DNA from: Lactifluus volemus
Taxonomy: Eukaryota; Basidiomycota; Agaricomycetes; Russulales; Russulaceae
Direction: 5' to 3'
DNA length: 64,000 bases
NCBI GenBank assembly: GCA_022376515.1
Contig: WTXI01000089.1
Coordinates: 62,001 to 126,000 of the forward strand
Numbering within the stretch: the first letter of the stretch is position 1; each line of letters opens with the position of its first letter. Both the position numbers and the translations under genes were made by a program. This document shows, piece by piece, positions 57,785 to 64,000 of this stretch. A model generated the notes under the pieces. It ran no database searches, had not been told where the DNA came from, and worked only from the letters and a program-made list of their open reading frames with translations.

Positions 57785-57930
57785 GGCCAGATTTCCTATC
57801 ATCTCTGCAATAAATGCTTATTTTACTGGTGATAACTGGCTACATGTTATGTAGTAGAGACGAAGAACGAAGTCAGGTCACGGTGAACACGTTGTTTCGC
57901 CAACGACATGACATTATCCGAACATATGAA
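57785..57930. repeat. Dispersed repeat R, copy 6
   Basis: Counterpart of 18690-18840. Confidence 0.55.
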
Positions 57931-58054
57931 GGTAGTCAGTCACAAGAAATGCAAGAGAGAGAAATTATAGTACAACAAAGATAAGTTGTTCGGGCTGCTT
58001 AGTGTTGCAATATGGGTAGTTGTGTTGAGACATACTTCGATTCACCGATTAGCT

Positions 58055-59095
58055 CCGTTACTCTAGCACCGAATCGAACATCGAAGGATCCACTAACTGC
58101 GGGCTGATGGGATGGCCTGCTACTTGTCGTTCATTGAGAAATGTGGTAAATGCATCCCGAACGTCGCTTCCTCCAGAATATCCAACCTCCTCAAAGTTTG
58201 AAACTGGAACAGTAAATGAGCGGCGCTCAAAAGGAAGACGACATGAAGGGTGTTGAGCGAAGGGGCGCTGATACGAGCAAAAAAGACTTTCCAAATAGTT
58301 GCTCCCCTCATGGAACCCAAACCGTTGTAGGTTGGGAAGTGTGACCGTGTCCGGAGTCTGGTGTGAGTGCCGTTCAACATCATATCGAACAAGGTAACAA
58401 AATCTCTAGCTGGGCCATAAGCGAAAGCCAGGTAAGTATATAACTCTGAGGGAAATACGCGGAATCCGGGATATCGAGAAGCTCGAGAGTGACAAGGCCG
58501 GCAGTAGTGTTAAGGCGACCCAATTGGAATGGAAGCCTCCAAAAGTCTGAGATGGCGTAGATTGGGAGCTTGAAACGTTATGGGAAGGTCTAATTCAAGT
58601 ACGGTCCGAGAATTGAAAAACATTCGTTCCAGAATTGGAAATTGACCATCCATAGCTGTGACGAACTTCCCGAGCATCCAAAAGTAAACGCGACGCACGC
58701 GATCACGACGTGAAAGTGCGAGCAATTGACTTTCATCTTCTGCTCTCATGGACATCTCCCGCGGATCCAAAGTGTTAGGGTGATAATAGATGGTGAATGT
58801 GAAAGCATGTCCGCTACAGGCATACCATTGGTGCACACGAGATGAAGGTCGAGCCAGGGATGGCGATCCAAGAATGCTAATAGTTCGCGACAGTGGACAA
58901 ACATGAGCCAGTTTGTACCTCCAACGTGGGCAGGGCCAAGCAATGGGCCGGGCCATCCCAGATCTATCGTTATATTCGTCTGGATCTGCCAGCCGATAAA
59001 GATGAAATATGTTGAGAGGTACAGTATAACGTCGTTGAGGATATGAATAGGTGAGTATCGTATATTGATGTTGGCTCACGTCTGCCGAGCCTTCT
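58055..59095 (-). pseudogene. F-box family fragment 3
   Basis: Counterpart of 18960-20035 with a few further small deletions (near 58240 and 58790). The central part is missing, as in fragment 1. Confidence 0.7.
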
Positions 59096-59099
59096 GATA

Positions 59100-59554
59100 A
59101 GAGAATATATCATGGCAGAGAAGCAACCAGCCATTTTCGGAGTGGTAGGTGTGGTTGAAGAGTTTAGCTGGTAGAGGCTCAGGGGTCGGAGTAACTGGGC
59201 ACCGAGCTTTACCCAGAATGGGACGTCCCTTTCTACACTTTCGAAAACTCACCCACGTTCGTAGTATGCACGTACATACAGCGCGGATGTGATACTGTGC
59301 CAAGCCAATACTGGACCTCACCACTTACTAATACAAACACTTCAAGAACTGTCAACCGACGCCCCGTCGCGTCGTGAACACGTGTAACACACAACGCCAC
59401 TCTTGTATGCTATACCATCGAGATGGACACCCCTGCTCATCCTCGTCGATGGCCAAAAGGCAACTTCATAGACAACCGTGACAGAAGGACGCGCGAAATA
59501 ATATTCGCCCATACGCATCAACGTAGGATTCGTTTGGGCACCCCTTCGGTGCTA
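59100..59554. repeat. Duplicated F-box 5' flank
   Basis: Counterpart of 20036-20489. No gene was recognised. Confidence 0.55.
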
Positions 59555-59760
59555 TCACTTACGACCGTGGCGACTCGGAATAATTGTATGATTTCGATTT
59601 AGAATGTTCCGGGAATGCTGTACGCGATGCACTTTGAAAGCATCACGAACTATGGCAATCGACTCATCGAGGTACTCGATTTTGTTGGTGAATTCGATCG
59701 CGTGGTAGAGACGGTTCCCAACTCGACAAAAACAAAGAGGCTGGAAGAACAAGGTGACGC
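59555..59760 (-). pseudogene. TPR-like fragment fused to a truncated A34.5
   Basis: VGNRLYHAIEF and EYLDESIAIVRDAFKVH, with the same join to A34.5 as at 20715. Confidence 0.45.
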
Positions 59761-60520
59761 GTGATAGGTTTCGAAGCTGCAAAAAAAAAGTATCCAACGT
59801 GGAGAAAATCACCAAAAAGAAAGTGTTTTTGCCTAAGTAGGGAGATTAACGTCTACGATGGCGGATGGGAACACGCACCGAGATAATGCTTTCCGCCCTT
59901 CCTTTTACATGGAAGGAGTACAGAGAGAGACTGCCGAGTTCCTCTGCGCTCACGCCTACGCCTACATGCGCCGTGGCGGCTGTAACACCCTCCTGAACAC
60001 CTTCACGACGATCATTATTCCCATTCTCGTCGTCGACGGGAGGTAGAGGAGGCTCGAGCGCATACATATCATACGCAGCTCCTTTACGGTGTATATCACC
60101 CACGAGGCCCAATCGTGGCGAAATATTGACTGCTTGAAAAAGGCTTGACCTCACCTTGAAATGAATAAAAAGGAAAACGTGCGAGTTTCAGTGTTGCAGA
60201 GAGAACCGCCAAGGAAAAAAAAAACGCACAGCAGTTGGAGCTCTGATTAGCCAGAGCTCGGCATGTTCACCGCATCATAGCCAAACTCTCCAAACTCGAC
60301 ATCACCATAGTAGTCTGCCGGAACGCTGCTGCCTGCTGCTGCGGGAGGTGTGCTAACGGCCGGCGCCTCATTGGGGTTCGATATCCCGACAACAGCACTG
60401 GCAGCCTCAGCGTTCAGCGACGCCGCGTTTTCACTGTTATGATGGCTTCTTTGATTTTTTTGGTGTGATGTTAGAGGATGAAGCGAAGGGCTTTGTTGGC
60501 GGTGTCATGTCATTGACGGA
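59745..60520 (-). pseudogene. Truncated A34.5 copy
   Basis: Exon 2 (SSLFQAVNISPRLGLVGD) and exon 1 remnants. Several codons of the Lys patch are lost near 60430. The last exon is replaced by TPR-like sequence. Confidence 0.7.
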
Positions 60521-60584
60521 GGAGGGTAAATCCTTCCCTCGCCAGTGGGCATTTGAATGCCGTGAAAGTCACGTGCCAGATTTC

Positions 60585-60790
60585 CTATCACCCTGCAATA
60601 AATGTTTATTTCACTCGCCGCTTCACTTCTGAACCAATCTATTCCCATCATCGTGGTAAAGGGAGATAATACTTTGGTGTATCTGATATAGTAGAGACGA
60701 AGCACGAAGTCAGGTCACGGTGAACACGTTGTTTTCGCCCACAGAGGTACTACATTACATCATACGAACTGTGAAGGAAGTCACCAAGAA
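60585..60790. repeat. Dispersed repeat R, copy 7
   Basis: Counterpart of 21507-21690. It leads to the unoccupied solo-LTR site near 60885. Confidence 0.6.
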
Positions 60791-60919
60791 ATGCGGGAGA
60801 GAGAAGATAAGCTGTTCGGGCTTCTGGGTGATGCGATCCTATCATATACTAGGATCCTGGCGGTCGTCATGAACAGGAGAATAGGTGAGTGTGAATGCGA
60901 CTAAGATATGGGTCGAGAC

Positions 60920-61892
60920 GTTAGTACTCCAGCACCGGCTCGAGCAGAGGCTCGAACATCGAAGGATCCACCAATAGAAGGCTGACGGGATGGCTTGCTA
61001 CTTGTCGTTCATTGAGAAATCGGGTAAATGCGTCCCGAGCAGCCCTTCCTCCACAATATCCAACTTCAAGGTTCGGAAGGAGCTCCAGTGGTGGCTCTCC
61101 TTCGTCAGACGGTATGGAACCGAAGAATTTGCCGACGAGAGAACCTTGCACATGAATGATCTTCGCGTTGGTGAACGGCCTAAGAAGTTCATGCCATTGC
61201 ATTTGGTCGACATGGTTATACCATCGTGACGATTGTTGGTGTTGGTAGCTAAATGTGACTTGCTCGACAACAGAAAGTATGGGTGAAAGTGAACCGAACA
61301 ATTGCGCCGCAGAAGCAAAGTGCCAGTCGAGATGTCCGCACCAGATCTCACTTGCAAGGGACCGCAAGTAAGGAAACGGAAAGCGCACCGAACGTTACAT
61401 GGACAGCGCTAAAAGTGAGGTTCTTGGATGTCTGCATGAGCTACAAGAGGTGTGAAACAGTAAAGGAGGGCTCATTAAAAAGATAGACTCGAAGGGTGTT
61501 GAGCAAAGGGGCGCTGATACGAGCAACCAGACCTTCCAAATCGGCGCTCACACCTTGGAATTCAAATCGTTGTAGGTTTGGAAGTGTGACCGTGTCCGGA
61601 GTCTGGTGTGACTGCCATTCAACATCACGGTTGCGAAGAGGGGAATGAAATCCAATGGACAGCTTCTCCGGCTGGGCCATAAGCGAAAGCTGGGTAAGTA
61701 TATAACTTGTCGGGAAATAGTCGGAAAATTGAAGCAAGGGGCCGGCAGTAGGGGTGATCCATTTGGAAGGGAAGCCGCCCACAGTCCGAGAAGGACAACT
61801 TCGGTCCGAGAACGGATATATATGCGTTCCAGAATCGGGAATTGATCATCCGTAGTTGCGACAAAGTTGGGAGCACCCACGCACGCGATCAC
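60920..61892 (-). pseudogene. F-box family fragment 4, fused to SLC41 copy C
   Basis: Counterpart of 22360-23313, with LFGSLSPILSVVEQVTFSYQ and FLNERQV. It ends at the same CGCGATCAC junction to SLC41. Confidence 0.75.
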
Positions 61893-63696
61893 GAACTCGC
61901 ACATCTAGATACAACTCCAGACTCTCACGACTCACACAACGATGAGGACGATGGTGAACATGCCCTACTTGGTGGAAACAGCCAGTCGTGATGGCACCGG
62001 AAAGCACAGTCAACTGCTCTAAAACTTGTGGGACAAACATCTAGGATCATTATCGAGGTGGGCCACTTGTCTCTTGTCATCTTGTAGTTCCAGACTTGAA
62101 AACCCTAGACGTCTCCGATCCTTTTCTTCGCGACGATAGGCAGTCTGTCTACTGGCGAACTATTTGACCATATTTCTGTGCGCTACTCATTCTTACTCTT
62201 CGTATCTTTCCCTTACACTGCGGCAGCGCCAGTGTCAACGAACTTATCGCGATCGTTCCCGTCATCCTTAATCTCAAAGGCAACATAGAAATGAACCTTT
62301 CCGCTCGTCTCGGAACCGCCTCCAACATGGGCGATCTCGACACCCCATCCGTGCGGAATAACATCATCCTCGGTAACCTAGCCCTCCTTCAGGTGCAAGC
62401 TGCGGTTGTCTCCTTCATCGCTGCATCCGTCTCCTTCTTTCTCAGCACGATCGTACCCGGAGCGGGCGAGAATCCATCCGAACCGTTGTTAGCCGAAACA
62501 AGAGACCTATTTCGTCACTCACGAAGCACGGGTCATCGCCATTCGCTTAGGAGACCCCGGCCGACCCCCGCCCCTGTTGGGGCCTCGAAATCTGGTTTCA
62601 ATGAGTACATCTTTGGTGATCGATGTTTGCGTTAGGTTCTGACATGCTCCGTTATTAGATTCGTGGTGGTCGCGTCTACCTCTATGTCCGCCGCCTGTCT
62701 CTCGGCAATTGTGCTGGGTTCGTTCGTGTGTTTTCTCGTCGTCCTTTGCCGAAAATTCGGTCTCGACCCCGGTGCGGTCCAGGTTTTCAGCGCTTCTAAG
62801 CGCTAGTTCATGTCCTACTCGCAGATAACATTGCCCCGCCAATTGCATCCTGCCTGGGTGACCTCATCACCCTGTCACTTTCTTGGCTGTGATGTCTACC
62901 CTTATTATCATCGGTATCGGCACACCAGCTCCCTTTGTCGTCATCGCGGTCATCATCGTCTTCGCTACGGCATGCGCATCAATCGTCCGGAAGAATGAAC
63001 GTGTCAGACCACTCTTGAAAGACGGCTGGACGCCGTTACTCGGTGCCATGGTGATTTCGAGCGCATCTGGAATCGTGCTCGACTTGTTCGTGACTCGTTA
63101 TGATGGGTATGCGCTTCTCGCTGTCGCCTTTGGCGGTAGGCACCTCTCTTTGAAATCCCTTCGTACCCTTACCCTGCTGACACCCCATTTTTCCTTAGGC
63201 ATTCCTGGCGAAACTGGCTCTATCTTTGTATCCCGTCTATCGACCGCTTTACATGCCACAGCATCAGCTATCGGCAATCCCGCGGGCACCATCACTTGGG
63301 GGAGCCATGAGCCTACTCCGCGTGTCGTGTTCATCGTACTCCTACTCGTCGCCGCGCCCGTCGGGCTCATCTATTTCATCGTCTTACGCCTCTTCTCGTG
63401 GCTCGCTGCACCATTCGCATTCTCTATGCTCGCATTGTTCTTTCTCTGCATCGGCGTGAGTTGAGTCCATGTCTCGAACAGTGCTCGCGATCTCTAACAT
63501 TTCCTAGATTACGATATCCCTGGTTGTGGGGTTTTATCTGACCAACTACCTTTGGGCACGTGGATACGACCCAGACATCTATGCTCTGCCGATACATTCG
63601 GCGATCATGGACCTGTCGGGGCAAATCCTACTCGTATCGTGTTTCGAACTGGCCTCTGCTATTGGCTTCCATGTCCAGAGCCTTCCAAAAGGATAG
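61893..63696 (+). pseudogene. SLC41/MgtE copy C, 5'-truncated
   Basis: Starts at the same internal exon-1 base as copy B. TGA at 61989-61991 replaces the CGA of copy A (SQSRW). About 15 bases are missing near 62228 at the exon encoding HWKAMASVNELI. The second half is well kept, including GSIFVSRLSTALHATASAIG and ITISLVVGFYLTNYLW. It has no start codon or native promoter. Confidence 0.85.
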
Positions 63697-63827
63697 CGCT
63701 AGCGCTATATGCGTGGCATTGTAGTGACTGTAGTACAATACCTGACTTAGATCCACTCATCTATCTTTTGTATAACTATTGATTACGCATACATATAAAT
63801 TATTGTTGGCTGCGATCGCTTGTACGA

Positions 63828-64000
63828 CTAGGCAGTTGTTTTCGCTTTTTTCTTCGGTGACCCGGGTTCGCCTCCTTTTCGCTTTCGCTTCTCCTTCTCT
63901 TTCATGCTGATTTCTGTCAGTTCTACGCCCGTGTGTTCTTCATGTGGAGGATTACCAGGGTCACCGTATGGCCGAAAGCGATGGGTAAATGCTTCATCAG
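63828..64000 (-). CDS. RPA34: A34.5-like, copy C (3' end only, cut by right edge)
   Basis: Last exon with TAG at 63828-63830, the PKKKAKTTA tail and FTHRFRPYGDPGNP-type codons, collinear with copies A and B. The rest lies outside the window, so intactness cannot be judged. Confidence 0.6.
   Translation of the reverse strand, partial: DEAFTHRFRPYGDPGNPPHEEHTGVELTEISMKEKEKRKRKGGEPGSPKKKAKTTA

Overview
The window looks like nuclear DNA of a mushroom-forming basidiomycete (Agaricomycetes). The signs are genes cut by many short introns of about 45-70 bases, C2-NACHT-WD40 receptors of the fungal NLR type, a chromodomain Ty3/gypsy retrotransposon, LINE tails with target-site duplications, and a BED-finger hAT transposon. 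All identifications come from reading the sequence; no database search was run.

Layout. Positions 1-4258 hold single-copy housekeeping genes: a THI20-type thiamine gene (cut by the left edge) and the SAGA subunit gene ADA3/NGG1, both on the minus strand. Positions 4531-7566 hold an apparently intact SLC41/MgtE-type magnesium transporter and, convergent to it, a gene for the RNA polymerase I subunit A34.5. From about 7.7 kb to the right edge the window is a nest of segmental duplications. The main pair is roughly 8.5-26.3 kb and 47.9-64.0 kb. Each carries NPR3 (GATOR1/SEACIT subunit; broken in both), a C2-NACHT-WD40 receptor (open in both), an A34.5 promoter-end remnant, an F-box fragment, a TPR-like fragment, a truncated A34.5 copy, a second F-box fragment fused to a 5'-truncated SLC41 copy, and an A34.5 copy. 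A third, partial set lies at 42.3-47.8 kb.

The two blocks are separated by a gene of unknown function split in two by a 13.3-kb hAT transposon (27448-40765, 8-bp target duplication). That hAT contains a 7.8-kb Ty3/gypsy element (32411-40193) whose two LTRs look identical. Other insertions with clear target duplications are two 5'-truncated LINEs (9067-9701 and 42786-43486) and a solo LTR (21824-22307).

The strongest observations are: (a) the split host gene, whose reading frame is continuous across the hAT; (b) signs that the LTR element primes reverse transcription with its own RNA 5' end, with a TATA box placed correctly for it; (c) a long C-terminal extension of pol beyond the chromodomain; (d) two NLR paralogs that stay open while nearly all duplicated neighbours decay, and that differ in WD40 unit number; (e) fixed chimeric junctions (F-box/SLC41, TPR/A34.5) that have themselves been copied. 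Several genes are broken by a TGA where CGA is expected, or by a one-base loss in a G/C run. The former fits decay of methylated CpG in repeats; the latter could be biology or sequencing error.
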